A stretch of 64,000 bases of DNA from contig JAOTOL010001561.1 of assembly GCA_034440575.1 (NCBI GenBank), positions 172,501 to 236,500 of the forward strand, read 5' to 3'. This document shows, piece after piece, positions 1-10,565 of this stretch. The notes beneath the pieces were generated by a model. That model had not been told where the DNA came from, ran no database searches, and saw only the letters and a program-made list of their open reading frames with translations. Numbering within the stretch: position 1 is the stretch's first letter; the number at the start of each line of letters is the position of its first letter. The DNA is from Imbricaverruca yamaguchii (taxonomy: Eukaryota; Arthropoda; Thecostraca; Neoverrucidae). Made by a program: the position numbers and the translations under genes.

Positions 1-1
1 G

Positions 2-706
2 AGCAGCAGTGGTGGTGGCCGATTCGACGCCCGCCTGATTCCGGACTTCAGTGGCGGCACCGACGTCGTCGAGTGGTGGACTCGTGCTGAGGTCCTGTGC
101 CGACACCACAACGTCGACCTGGCCGCCATCGTACCTGCGCGGCTGTCTGGAGGTGCCTTCGCTGTGTGGCTGCGGATGCCGGAGGTGGAGCGGCGGTCGA
201 CGCGAGCCGTGCGCGACGCATTGTACGATGCGTTCGCGATGGACCAGCTGGCGGCGTACGATGCGTACGCCCAGCGTCGCTTGCAGCCAGGGGAGTCGGC
301 CGACGTGTACTTGGCCGACCTCCAGCGGCTCGCTGAGCTCTACGGCGGCGTACCTGAGGCAGCCCTGATGTGCGCCTTCATCGCCGGCCTGCCGCCCTCG
401 GTGCGCACGACCATCCGCGCCGGGACACGCGCGGAGGCCCTCGCGCTGCCAAGTATCCTGGCGCGCGTGCGCGCCGTGCTGAGTGATGCGCGGGCCGGTG
501 GTGCGTCTCCATCGGCGGAAGGGTCGACGGCGGCGGCAGCAGCTCGACGAGATGACGGCCAGCCACGCCCACGCCCGCGCGTTCGCTGTTGGACGTGCGG
601 CGCTGTAGGGCACCTGGCGGCGGCGTGCCCTCGGCGTGGCAGACCGGTGTCGTCGGGAAACGATGCCGGGGGCGCGCCAGCGCGAGCGCCGTCTCCTGTG
701 GCGTAA
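2..706 (+). CDS. gag: Gag of a Ty3/gypsy-like LTR retrotransposon, 5' end outside window
   Basis: An open frame enters from the left edge and stops with TAA at 704-706. The first in-window ATG is at 164, but gag-like protein continues upstream of it in frame (for example DVVEWWTRAEVLC), so the true start lies outside the window. The middle is a helical capsid-like region (AYDAYAQRRLQPGESADVYL). Near the C-terminus is a CCHC zinc knuckle, CWTCGAVGHLAAACPRRG, spacing C-x2-C-x4-H-x4-C, which binds RNA in gag proteins. Gag packages element RNA in cytoplasmic particles. It overlaps pol, which lies in the -1 frame. GC content is much higher than in the DNA to the right, as expected for a recently arrived element. 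The class is clear from the knuckle and the pol that follows. Confidence 0.85.
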   Translation, partial: SSSGGGRFDARLIPDFSGGTDVVEWWTRAEVLCRHHNVDLAAIVPARLSGGAFAVWLRMPEVERRSTRAVRDALYDAFAMDQLAAYDAYAQRRLQPGESADVYLADLQRLAELYGGVPEAALMCAFIAGLPPSVRTTIRAGTRAEALALPSILARVRAVLSDARAGGASPSAEGSTAAAAARRDDGQPRPRPRVRCWTCGAVGHLAAACPRRGRPVSSGNDAGGAPARAPSPVA

Positions 707-3700
707 GCGCACTGCCGGTGGTCCAGATGCGCGTGAACGGGTTATGGCGGCACGCTCTAGTGGATACCGGCTGTGCGGACGTACTGGTAAGCCGGGAGTG
801 CTGTACAGGGCGGTGCGATACGGCGCGTCGGGCGCAGCTGCGCACGGTGAATGGCGGCATGCTGCAGTGTGTCGGAACGGCGGCGGTGACAATAGAGTAT
901 GGGGGCAAGCGAGTCACGCTCGACGCCCTGGTGGTCCCGTGCAAGCCGTTGGGGGTGGACGTGGTCTGCGGCATGTCGGGCGTGGTGGCACTGGGCGGTG
1001 TAACGGTACAGGCCGGCGGTGTCACGCTGTGTACGGACGGTGGGTCCGTGGCGACCGGGAACGGGTTGGGTGCTGGATCGCTGGCGGACGGGCCGCGTGG
1101 CACGGGTTCCCAGGTGGCAGGTGGGGCGGATGCTGGAGCGCTGGCGGACGGGCCGTGTGGCACCGCCGAGGACATGCGGATCGACGCGGCGGACTTTGTG
1201 GCGCGTTTCGACGCGCGGCCGCGGAGGTGGACCGTCGCCTGGAAGTGGGCCGGCGACGGGGCGGGTCCCGAGCGTCTCACGAACCGGGTCGCCCAGTACT
1301 CGGTGCCGACGGTGGCCCGAGCAGCATACGAGGCCGAGCTGGATCTCTGGGTCAGGGAGGGGTGGCTCGTCCCGTATGACGAGGAGGCGGACGGACCGGC
1401 GCGCGGCCTGATACCGTTGATGGCGGTACAACAGCCCAACCAGCACAAGGTGCGCCCTGTGCTGGACTACCGCGAGCTGAATGGGTACGTCACAGCCCAC
1501 ACCGCGGACGCGGACGTGTGTGCTGACCAGCTTCGTCGCTGGCGACGGCACGGCGCCCGCGTCGCGGTAGTGGACCTGCGAAAGGCGTACCTGCAGCTCC
1601 GGTTGGAACGGCGGTTGTGGCCCTATCAAACGGTGGAGGTCCGCGGGCAGCGGTACTGCCTGACGCGCGTCGGTTTTGGGTTCAACATCGCCCCACTGGT
1701 GATGAAAGCCGTCGTGCAGGCTGTGCTGCGCCGCGACCCGGCCGTGTCGCGCGGAGTGTTGCCCTACGTAGATGACCTGCTCGTGGACGAGACGGTCATC
1801 AGCGCAGAGTACGTGGTGGAGCACTTCGCGCGGTACGGCTTGGTGTGCAAGCCGCCCGTGCGGGCGGCTGAGGGCGCCCGTCTCCTCGGTCTGTGGGTGG
1901 GTGAAGGCCCCGACGAAGACCTGCGGTGGCAGCGGGACGGTGCGCCGGCGCTGCCGCCTGCGGTCCTGACACGGCGCGCCGTGTTTGCGTGGTGCGGCAA
2001 ATTGGTGTCGCACGTGCCGGTTGCTGGCTGGCTTAGACCGGCGGCTGCTTGGCTCAAGCGGCGCGCTAACGCTCTGTCGGCCGGTTGGGATGACCCGATC
2101 GGCGACTCGGCGCTGCGCAGCCATGTGGACCAGGTGGCCGAGCGGCTAAGTGCGGCTGACCCGGCGTGCGGGCCGTGGTGCGTGACGGGCGATCGGATGG
2201 TTGTCTGGACCGATGCCAGCTCGCTTGCAGCGGGCGTGGTGCTCGTGGATGCGGCGAGTGGCGGCGTCGTGGAGGACGCGAGTTGGCTGCGGCCGGAGGC
2301 GAGGGCCGCCATGCACATCAACATGGCGGAACTCGACGCGGCACTCAGCGGCGTCAACTTGGCAATCCCGTGGGGGATCACTAACATCGATCTCCGCACC
2401 GATTCGACCACGGTCCATAAGTGGATCGACGACGCCTTGAGTGGCCGCTCGCGCTTGCGTATCAAGGCGCACGGGGAGATGCTGATCCGTCGGAGGATCG
2501 ACGTGATTCGTCAGCTGGTGGACGAGCTCCAGCTCACGATGAGCATCAGTCTGGTTCGCTCAGCGGACAATCCGGCGGACGCGTTAACCCGTGTGCCGCA
2601 GGTGTGGTTGCGCGAGACGGCCGCAGCTGACGTGGCAGAGACCGACGATGGAGGCGAGGGCGCGTTACCCGTGGTAGCGGCCCTGGTGGATCCGCGCGAC
2701 GCGGCTGACCCGGCCCAGGTCCGTGCGGTGCATGAGAGTGTCGGGCACCAGGGTGTGCGCCGGACGCTGTGGCACGCACGGCGGGTTTGTGACGGGCGGG
2801 TGACGCGGTCGGTGGTGCGGGAGGTGGTGGCGGCTTGCGACGTGTGTCAGTCGATCGACCCAGCGCCCGTGTGTTGGAGGCACGGCCATCTGAGCGTGCC
2901 CCGGTGCTGGGAGCGCCTGGCAATTGACGTGACTCACGTGCGCGGCGCTGCCTACCTGACGATCATTGACTGTGGGCCGTCGCGCTACGCGCTGTGGCGC
3001 CTCCTGGACTGGGGTGAGACCGCAGAGGCCATTGTGGGCTTGCTCGAGACCGTGTTCCTGGAGCATGGTGCCCCGGCGGAGGTGCTGCTGGACAATGCTA
3101 CAGTGTTCCACGCGCGTCAGATGGCGACGCTCGCGGCACGCTGGGGAATTCAGCTGCACTTCCGTGGCGTGCATGAGGCGGTGGGAACGGAATTGTGGAG
3201 CGACACCATCGTACCGTCAAAGTGATGGCGGCACGACAGGGCTGCTCCGTGGCTGTCGCAGTGCATCGGTACAACGCCACGCCGAGGGACACCGCTGACG
3301 CAAATTCCGCCCCTCTCGCCTGCCTGCTCCGGGAACACGGCCGAGACTTGCCAGTCGATGCGAGTCCTGTAGGACAAGGCGCGCAGCCACGGTTGCGATC
3401 CGGTTCGCTGCGGCCGGGCGAGCCGGTATGGGTGCGCCGCCGCGGTAACACGCCGTGAATGACGGTGTCTCGTCCCGGCGTGGTGACGCGGGTGCTGGCA
3501 CCTCCCCTGGTAGAGGTGGATGGCACCCCGTGGCATCGCCGGAACATCCGTCGGCGGTACCCAGCGCGCAACCCGGTCGCGCCCGATGAGCGGGCACCAG
3601 CGGATGACGACGAGGCCGGTCCTGACCCGGTGCCACCACCTCTGCCGCCGCTGGAACCCGTGCCGCCAGCACCGCCGGCAACGCCGCTTGAGACCGAGAC

Positions 3701-3980
3701 GGTGGAGGTAGAGCGGCCGCCGCGTGCGCCGCCCGATCCTGTGTCGCGCGAGGTGTCTGGTGTGCCGCCATGTAACATCACTGCGGACACGATGTCAGAT
3801 CTGGACTTGACGGTTGAAGACTCGTCTGATGACGACTATGTACCCGACGTGCGGCTGCGGCATGCGGCGCAGTGGCAGGCGACGCCGCGTCGCAGCGAGA
3901 GGCTCGCGCGGGCCAACGAGCCGACAGCCGTGCCGGGCTGTTCCAATGTGGATCCGTATGCATGGGTTGATAGCGAGTGA
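589..3980 (+). pseudogene. pol: Pol (PR-RT-RNaseH-integrase) of a Ty3/gypsy-like retrotransposon, two breaks
   Basis: Domain order is aspartic protease (LVDTGCAD, near residue 59 of the frame opening at 589), reverse transcriptase (VLDYRELN; catalytic YVDDLL at about 1762), RNase H (VWTDAS, acidic MAELDA, TDSTTVHKW) and integrase. The integrase has an N-terminal HHCC zinc module (ESVGHQG ... CDVCQ), then core aspartates in AIDVTH and LLDNATVF. RT before integrase places it in the Ty3/gypsy lineage. The frame is lost near 3185-3190, just before the third catalytic acidic residue, so the reading continues one frame over. That displaced frame meets a TGA at 3456-3458 and then runs to 3980 as a Pro/acid-rich tail ending in an RRSERLARA-type basic motif. 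This copy is therefore unlikely to make active integrase. Expression from the gag start would need the frameshift site at 655. Confidence 0.85.
655..661 (+). promoter_or_regulatory. -1 ribosomal frameshift heptamer GGGAAAC between gag and pol
   Basis: The heptamer sits as G GGA AAC in the gag frame, the X XXY YYZ arrangement known to support -1 slippage. It lies inside the stretch where gag (to 706) and pol (open from about 589) overlap, and slipping here enters the pol frame. About 8 nt downstream a GC-rich run around 670-690 could fold, with GGCGC pairing to GCGCC. Function is inferred from position and motif. Confidence 0.7.
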
Positions 3981-4025
3981 ATATGTGTTCTGTGTTGTGT
4001 GTGATCCTTGAAGATCAGGGGGTGG

Positions 4026-4322
4026 TGTAGTATGGTGACTGGGCTTGTAGTGTGTTTTGAGTCAGAGGTTCCGGTTGGCTCGGCGCGGCGCCGGCGGCGG
4101 CCACGCGGGGGTGGCGTGATGGTGCGTCAGACCACGCGGGGGGACACCGGAGCCGCCGGCTGACGAAGCTGCGTGACTCACCCGAGGCGATGAGAGGGCC
4201 CCCGGCGCGGCCGGGGGACAGTCTGACTGTGGCACGAGGAGTGAGTACACGAACCCGGCACGCGAAAAAGACTTTGCAGCTACACCGGGGTTACTTGATC
4301 AGAGGGAGGGGTCACAATAGAC
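4026..4322 (+). repeat. Probable 3' LTR of the gypsy-like element
   Basis: Shortly after the pol tail ends, a G-rich purine tract (about 4013-4025, with AGGGGGTGG) is followed by TGTAGTATGG, a TG start as expected for an LTR next to its polypurine tract. The right end is uncertain; a CA-ending stretch near 4316-4325 is the best candidate. The 5' LTR is outside the window, so the pair cannot be compared. Confidence 0.4.
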
Positions 4323-5489
4323 ACTGGCCTCGACAGCCCGGCTGGCGGTGATTGCCGAGTTAGCAGCGATGACGACTGCCGTCGCAGTACCTGCCGCTAC
4401 ATGAACGATTTCTACCGCCGATTTCTGTGTTCCAAGTGTCCCCCAAGGAAGCTTTGCTACAATACACTGTAAAAATGTTTAGCTCCGGAGGTACTGGACA
4501 CAGCTTAGGGAAGCACCCTTGCACCATAAGCATTCTACATTTACCACCGATGTGCTTGATAGCTGCTAATACGGGAGCTTATTAAACAGATGAGACCTTC
4601 TGGGAAGTACATGGTGTGTCACTAAATGCTATGCTAAGCAGCATGCCGAAAATGCTAAGCATGGATGGGACGAAGCAGCGAAATGATGCTTTCAAAACAC
4701 CCATGAATAAGAAATATGATCAAGTATTCCACCGCAAAACATGCTAGCTCAAAAACGGTGAGAAAAGTGTCATTCATATCATAGTTATTATAGTCTCGGC
4801 TCTGCAATTAGCACGCGTGAGCATTGCTGCCGTTTAATGGTGCTTGCGTCATGCTTGCGTCCCGCTGAAAAGCACACCGGTAAGTGAGCGATGCGCGCAC
4901 TCGACGCCATTTTTGTTTACATTTCGGGGTGTGTGATGAGGAGGAAGGTTACTAACTGAAGGTAAGCTTAGCATATTTGACTTCAAGATCATGATATCAA
5001 TATTAAGCTGAATAAATATTAAGTGAGATATAAGTATGCGGCTTTTGTAGGGCATGAGATGGTAAATTGGAGCCATGATTAGGGAACAGGAAAACATTGA
5101 AGTCTAATGACGGCTGACGACCCGATCTTGGCCAAAGTGAGGCGCCTATAAGTTAAAATCTGCTACAATTTGCAGACTGGTAATCACTCACACGTGACAA
5201 ACTAATGAGAAAAGGGCTACACTGTGTTTACAGCAACTGTGCACTGCAGATTCACCAGTTCCTGGCCATTGAACTTGAGTTTAGCCCTGCACCTGGTGCC
5301 CATAATTTAGTGCATAAGAGAATCATGTTCTGCAACCATGCTCAGGTAAAGCTTGGCACAGACCTATGATCTGGACTTCACTGTCAGTGTGGAAAGGTGA
5401 CTGCTGTCCCGGATACATATTGCTTAGGCTTACCTACCTATCTTGGGGAATGAGTTTTGTCTCTGAACAGATCTAAGAGTGCCAAACAC
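4323..5489. other. AT-rich intergenic DNA, no gene seen
   Basis: No long reading frame with recognisable protein, no tandem repeat and no clear transposon end was found here. Confidence 0.5.
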
Positions 5490-5755
5490 TTAGACATAAG
5501 ACATAAAGACATAAAAAATAAGTGCAACTATGAACCACAAGGGCCCTTCTTGGCTGCACTGTGTACACTCAACCAGTTGCCCACCAAATCCGTCGATCAG
5601 CCCTCCCTGTAATACCGAAAAGCAAGCCCTCTATTCTTGTAATGATTGTCTACGCTGCTTTTAAAAACGTTCAATGTGCTCCTACTTCCAATAGTTTCTG
5701 GCAGCTGGTTCCAGTGTTCTACTACCCTGTTGGTGAAGAAAGACTTGACCCCACC
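5490..5755 (-). pseudogene. CR1-like LINE, 3'-terminal fragment
   Basis: Read on the minus strand, the DNA encodes the typical ORF2 C-terminus of CR1-group LINEs: SFFTNRVVEHWNQLPE followed by a tail ending NRGLAFRYYREG and a TGA at 5599-5597. Downstream is a short untranslated tail ending in repeated ATGTCTT-like units (5492-5521), the simple-repeat 3' end seen in this group. The same C-terminus and tail occur again near 20.6-20.9 kb. The element is severely 5'-truncated, as is usual for LINEs. Confidence 0.75.
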
Positions 5756-5850
5756 CCAATGGGGTGGAAAATCAATTGCATTGCATAGACCTGGGAGTGG
5801 GCTTATTTAAAAGCTTTCACTTAGCAGAACAAACTTTAATTGAGACGATG
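5754..5850 (+). repeat. Interspersed repeat family X, copy 1
   Basis: A stretch beginning near GGGTGGAAAATCAATT and containing CCTGGGAGTGGGCT is found again, inverted, at 7335-7432. The shared block is about 95 bp at roughly 80% identity by eye. No coding content; class unknown. Confidence 0.6.
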
Positions 5851-6369
5851 TTCGAATCACAATATCTATTGTTCTATGCGGCCATTTCAGATCCAACGCA
5901 ACCGGAAATAACGATCGGTTATCAGAGTAAGGCATTGCAGTGATCGCCGTGACTTGGTCGGTGAAGAAATGTATTTATAAATGATAGAAGGATTGTTTCG
6001 AGACAGTAACATACTATTTTTAGTTCAGTCCATTATTTTGACCTATTGACATATACCTATTGACATATATTTGACCTATTGACAACTCACAGTGGCACAT
6101 CAACATCAATATGCTAACCAACATCACTATGTTGGATACATATCGAACTGTGAGAATGAGAGTGCACACTGACAGTGAAGCACATTTAACGCGATAATGT
6201 ACAATACTATGGTAAAACAATCCGTTTCTCATCTGCGTTTCATGTGTGCCAGCCACGTTGTACTGTCTACTCAGTCGTAGTCTCATGCCACCAGCATGCA
6301 CAATGCACAGCCAGCTCACTTTTCCGCATTGACGGAACCGCAGCCCGGTGTGAACTCGCCGCTGCGATC

Positions 6370-7037
6370 ATACGACTTCTAACTGTGCCGTCTCTAGCCA
6401 TGTCTGCGCACTCGGTAATGTCCTTAATACCACGTTCAGCTGCGTCATGCACGACTGACAACTGCTACATTTCTTTCTCCATTCGAACATACTCATCATC
6501 ATCTGCTCAGGGCGAGCATGACGTTCAACACTTTCAGATACAATTTCTTCCCTTACCTTAAACTGGTCCACAAAGAAGGCGTTTTCTTCTTCCCAGGAAG
6601 GATTACTGTGCATTCGCATCAGCGTCTTCATGTCTTCCAGGAGCGAAGTTTCCCGATCATCTCGATCACCGCTTGCAGATCCCGCTTTGCCCGGTGCTAC
6701 GTTCAGCAGCTCGTCTAACTAGCTCTGGATGTCGGCATATCCACTGCCCGACCCCCTGTGGTGGCTAGTCCACAGGTCCACTGCCGCATCAACGTTCCTG
6801 GTGCAACCCTTCAGGGGCTTTACGGGAACTCGGGCAGCAGATCAGATGCTGTGCACTTCCTCGGCAACCAGTTCCGCCAGTTTGTGGTTGGTATCCAGAG
6901 GTTCTTGAATGCGTGGTGCCCGATAACGCTGAAGAATTTTCCGCTTTGTGGGGAGCCGATTTAGATGGAGTTGGTGTAATGATGGTCCGACATGCTTTTC
7001 CTATTCCTCTGCTCGCCCGCTTGCTCGTTTCAGCCAC
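6370..7037 (-). pseudogene. Unidentified coding remnant with stops
   Basis: Two minus-strand reading blocks follow one another. One (7037-6789) is Ser/Thr/Lys-rich. The second (about 6720-6370) is charged and helical (LDELLNVAPGKAG, ETSLLEDMKTLMRMHSN, WEEENAFFVDQFKVREE). An in-frame TAG just upstream of LDELLN separates the second block from sequence that also looks coding. The polar, glutamate-rich composition resembles the linker and C-terminal part of DNA-binding proteins that accompany transposases, but no family motif is clear. It may be a decayed transposon gene or just an open stretch; function is not assigned. Confidence 0.3.
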
Positions 7038-7334
7038 CCACCGGCATGTTTTTTCTTTGCATCTACTTCTTCTTCATCATCGCCATTTTACGGCCTTTTC
7101 TTATAGTAAGTTGCCGGCATTGTAAAGCAGTATAGGTATTGTGCTTAAGGAGCATGCAATATATGCATGATGATATCACCACTTAAACACAGGACTAACC
7201 TGGAAACAAGGAAGCTGGTTAGAGGCAATAGGTTTTGACCAATATACCGTTCAATTTCAAAAAGCTCAATCGAATTGGTTGTATGATTATGTTTTTTTTT
7301 GTGTGCAATTTTCATCATGAACTATTGTTTTTGG

Positions 7335-7432
7335 TGCATTTTGTCTGATTAAAAGTTTGCTCTACTCATTGAAAGCTTCTAAACGAGCCGACTCCCAGGT
7401 ATGTGCGATGGAATTGATTTTCCACCCAATTT
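7335..7432 (-). repeat. Interspersed repeat family X, copy 2 (inverted)
   Basis: The reverse complement matches 5754-5850: both contain GTGGAAAATCAATT, CCTGGGAGT and AGCAAACTTT-like blocks in the same order. Similarity may extend lower, toward 7170. Confidence 0.6.
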
Positions 7433-7440
7433 GGGTATGG

Positions 7441-9185
7441 TCACTGAACTTTGAGGGGCTGGGGGGCCACAACTTAAAGGAGGGGAACCAAACTTGGTCA
7501 GCTTAGTCTTTGTGTAAAAGAGCACTCCGCTTTGGTTTGGTAGCTTGCATGGCCAAAACGTTTTTTTTTGGGGGGACACCCTAGTGTGCACTTTGCTAGC
7601 TCAGGCCCGTGGTATGTAGATCAGGTGTGCACCCAGGGACATGTGTAGACCCAGGCATGCAACAGGGTGGTGGCAGCACAGCAAGGTCCACTGCACACTG
7701 TGCATCCTCCTATGCTATGAATTTATGAGTTAATGCATAACTACAAGTGGAAATTGTGCCACTATGATCAGCTCAAGTGTGAATGACTCCCTCGCTTGCT
7801 CAACAATTTGTGCAGCTGATTGTGTTCCAGCTGCAACCTCGTCCCTCCCACGCTCAATGCATTTTGTAAATTGGGGTTGCTCCTTCATATTTTGGGTGCC
7901 CCGTAATCAAATCCTGGATGAGTCTGTGTGCACAGTTGTAATTAAGGTGCCCAGGTTGAGACTCAATGAGTGCAATCTGTGATTTGAGGAATTCAGCCAT
8001 GAAAATACTGGATTGTGTTGAGCGTGTATGTGCCACATTTTGCAGTTCATAGTACCTGTCTACCTAATACCTTCTTACTGTGAAGAGAATGATTGACAGT
8101 GGATTGCGTGTTGCAGGGCTTTGTGTAATCTGTGCAGCATTACAAATGGGTGTAGTCCAAATGTTTTTTTTGTTTGTTCTGAAATCCAACATCAAATATA
8201 CGTGTTTGAATTTGTTCAACTGAGATGTTGAAGCTTCAGTATGCAGTTAATGTTCATGCCATGCGAACAATTATGCAATTGTTTGTCATTGTAGTTGTAC
8301 AAATAGTGTTTTTGGTCCATTTATTTATGAATGTTCCATTTTGGACAATTTTTTCATCACTGGGTGTTGGAAAGATGGAAACTAGAATACTCTGCACATG
8401 TAGCATAACATTTCCTACACAAAAGCAGGGATACAAAATGTGTATGTGCTCACTGGTGGACAGTGTCCTGAAATTGATTTCTGGCTCAGATAGGTAAGAG
8501 GTACAACATATGACAACAATGATTTCCAACCATTAAGAGTACTCCTCCATGCTTCCAGCTTCCTTCCCAGCACCGTCTCTTCATTAAGCCCATCAGATGC
8601 TTAGTTCCTGCAATCCGTCACTGATAGGTTAACAAACATACTACAAAGTGCACATAGACGTTGCCATGGGGAAGGAGGCACTGGGGACACATCAAACCTC
8701 AAAACATTGCAGCGTAAATTAGTTTTTAGGTTTTCAAGCAAATATTAGCACAATTTTTCGTTGAGTCGGGGCAAAGGTTTGATCCGTCCCATTGCCTCCA
8801 ACAAACATTGAAGCCCTGGCCATACCACTGTGAGTACAACTTGCCAGCTTCATGATGTAGTTAGGAGAAGAGGCAATGTCTGAACAATTCTCAATTCTAA
8901 AATACGTGCATTTTCTTTGTGGAGGTGATTTAATTTCAAAACCTGTCAGGCTTGTTTGCTATATCAGGCTTCAATATGAGGAGTAACTTATTTGCAGGTA
9001 CAATCTCCTTCACGTAGAAAGGGTAAATGCTCGCGTGGCTCTATAGTTCAGAGAGATGACCCATCCCCGATCCATACAAGCTGTGTGATCAGAAAATATA
9101 TATGTGCATGCTTTTTTTACATGCTCATTCAGAGTTCATGTCATGCTCATTCAGAGTTCGGACAATGTGTTTTACCATGCAGTAT
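7441..9185. other. Intergenic DNA, no gene seen
   Basis: AT-rich, with T runs at 7560-7572 and 8164-8172 and short open frames lacking recognisable motifs. Nothing else supported. Confidence 0.5.
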
Positions 9186-9188
9186 TAG

Positions 9189-9290
9189 CCCGCGCCGTCT
9201 CTCCGGTCAGATCCTCACACCCAGTCTCGGGGGGTGGGGGGTAGTAACCCCCCTCCTAGTAACTGCTCACATCTAGCCCTATTACAGTTC
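9189..9290 (+). repeat. Solo end fragment of the TTAA-type MITE
   Basis: CCCGCGC follows TTAG (a decayed TTAA), then GGTCAGATCCTCACACCC and a GTCTCGGGGG block. These match the ends of the complete copies at 14722, 39870 and 55611. Only one end, about 100 bp, is present. Confidence 0.5.
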
Positions 9291-9444
9291 GTTTTTTGGC
9301 GGGAGTTTGAACGCTCTATGGCTGCTCACAGTTAGCACCTGGGTAGTTAAAAGGAGCAGCGAGGAAAAATGGCGGGAACATTGGCACCTTAGCGCTGCTT
9401 AATTAAACAACTGCGAACTTTCGGCCATTTTGGTTTGGGATACG

Positions 9445-9550
9445 ATGGCGTACGGATCGGTGCAGTTGTGCGGCAAAACTTCAGTGAAAAAGAGAAGCCT
9501 CTGTGGGATCAAGAGAACCTCCGAATCGAGTCAGAACCCAGCCAGTCAAG
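9445..9550 (+). CDS. Candidate first coding exon, unknown protein
   Basis: An ATG in fair context (GATACGATGG) opens 35 codons beginning MAYGSVQLCGKTSVKKRSL and ending at CAAG followed by GTGTGTC, a usable 5' splice site (phase 1). Composition is basic and Ser/Thr-rich. Upstream DNA has a short ORF starting ATGGCGGGAA and fewer AT runs than its surroundings, as at a transcription start. No partner exon was found to the right, and no family is recognised. It could be chance. Confidence 0.22.
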
Positions 9551-9899
9551 GTGTGTCTTCATACCAAATCTATTTCCACATGGTATTAATATAATTATGT
9601 CAGCATATTGCCAACCTCGCTGCATACACCCCTGAAATACGGGTGCTCTATGACTTACGCAGTTGATGCACACTCAAGCTACAATAATCAACATACCTGA
9701 GCTTGACAACATATAATACCTGGCAAGTTTAGCAAGGCATATGTGGCATTGTTCTCTTAAGTGATAACTTATGGCGTCATTATTCAGCTATGGACATTGA
9801 AAAGCTTAGTGGGCTATGCCAATTGCAATTTATTTTTTTGGGGCTAAAAATGCATTTCTGTAACAATGGTTTTGGGCGGTGTATCGTGCTGCTCCGCAA

Positions 9900-10565
9900 T
9901 GTGTGGTAAATTTGTCTTAAAAGGTGTTTTTAATTTTGAGGGATACTTTTTGGGGAATAAGATGTTTATAAAGGTGACTTAAGATGATAGAACAACTTAT
10001 TTTCTGTGCAAATGCTTACTTTTCAGGTTGTGAACAAAATGATGTCAGAAAGGGGCTTTGAGTTGTGTAACACAACATAGCAATACATTTTAAAAAAATA
10101 ATGGAGCATAACCTAGCCTAACCTAGCACAACCTATATTTGGAGGAAACAAATAAAAAAATTCGAAAGATGTGGAGCAATTTATTTTCTGAAAATTCTCA
10201 AAATTCAAAAGAAACTTAACCCAGCCTAACGTACCCTAACCTAGCCTAAAATACTTTTGAAGAAACGAAATCCAATAAAAGCATTGTGAAATTTTCTCGG
10301 AAACTCTTCTGTATTCTTGCTCTTATTGTATTGGCAGTAAAAAGAAGAAAAATTACATGCACTTGCCTCCAGCAAGCAAACAAATTGAATAGGTTTGGGT
10401 AAGTTAAGTTAGCTTACGTTTTTTAGTTGTTCTCAACAAAGTCATAATTGTTCTCATTTGTACCGAAAATAAGTGGTCCCATCATCTTAGTCACCATGGT
10501 ATTCTGCAGAAATATTCAAAAGTATGAAAAAACACCTTTTAAGACAATAATACCGAATTTATTGG
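9900..10565. repeat. Fold-back (inverted-repeat) element
   Basis: The left arm, about 9905-10020, contains TTGTCTTAAAAGGTGTTTTT, then GGTGACTTAAGATGAT and ACTTATTTTC. The reverse complement of about 10440-10562 shows the same blocks in the same order (GTCTTAAAAGGTGTTTTTT, GGTGACTAAGATGAT, ACTTATTTTCGGT). The roughly 400-bp centre carries repeated CCTAACCTAGC-type motifs. The arms are imperfect, so the element is old. Likely a non-autonomous DNA element; ends and target duplication are not resolved. Confidence 0.6.

Noticed and set aside
378..3790. Long minus-strand and alternative plus frames over the gypsy-like element
   Set aside because: Shadows of gag-pol caused by high GC content; they have no motifs.
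10090..10255. CCTAACC motifs as telomere repeat
   Set aside because: Irregular and few, located in the core of the fold-back element; not a TTAGG-type array.
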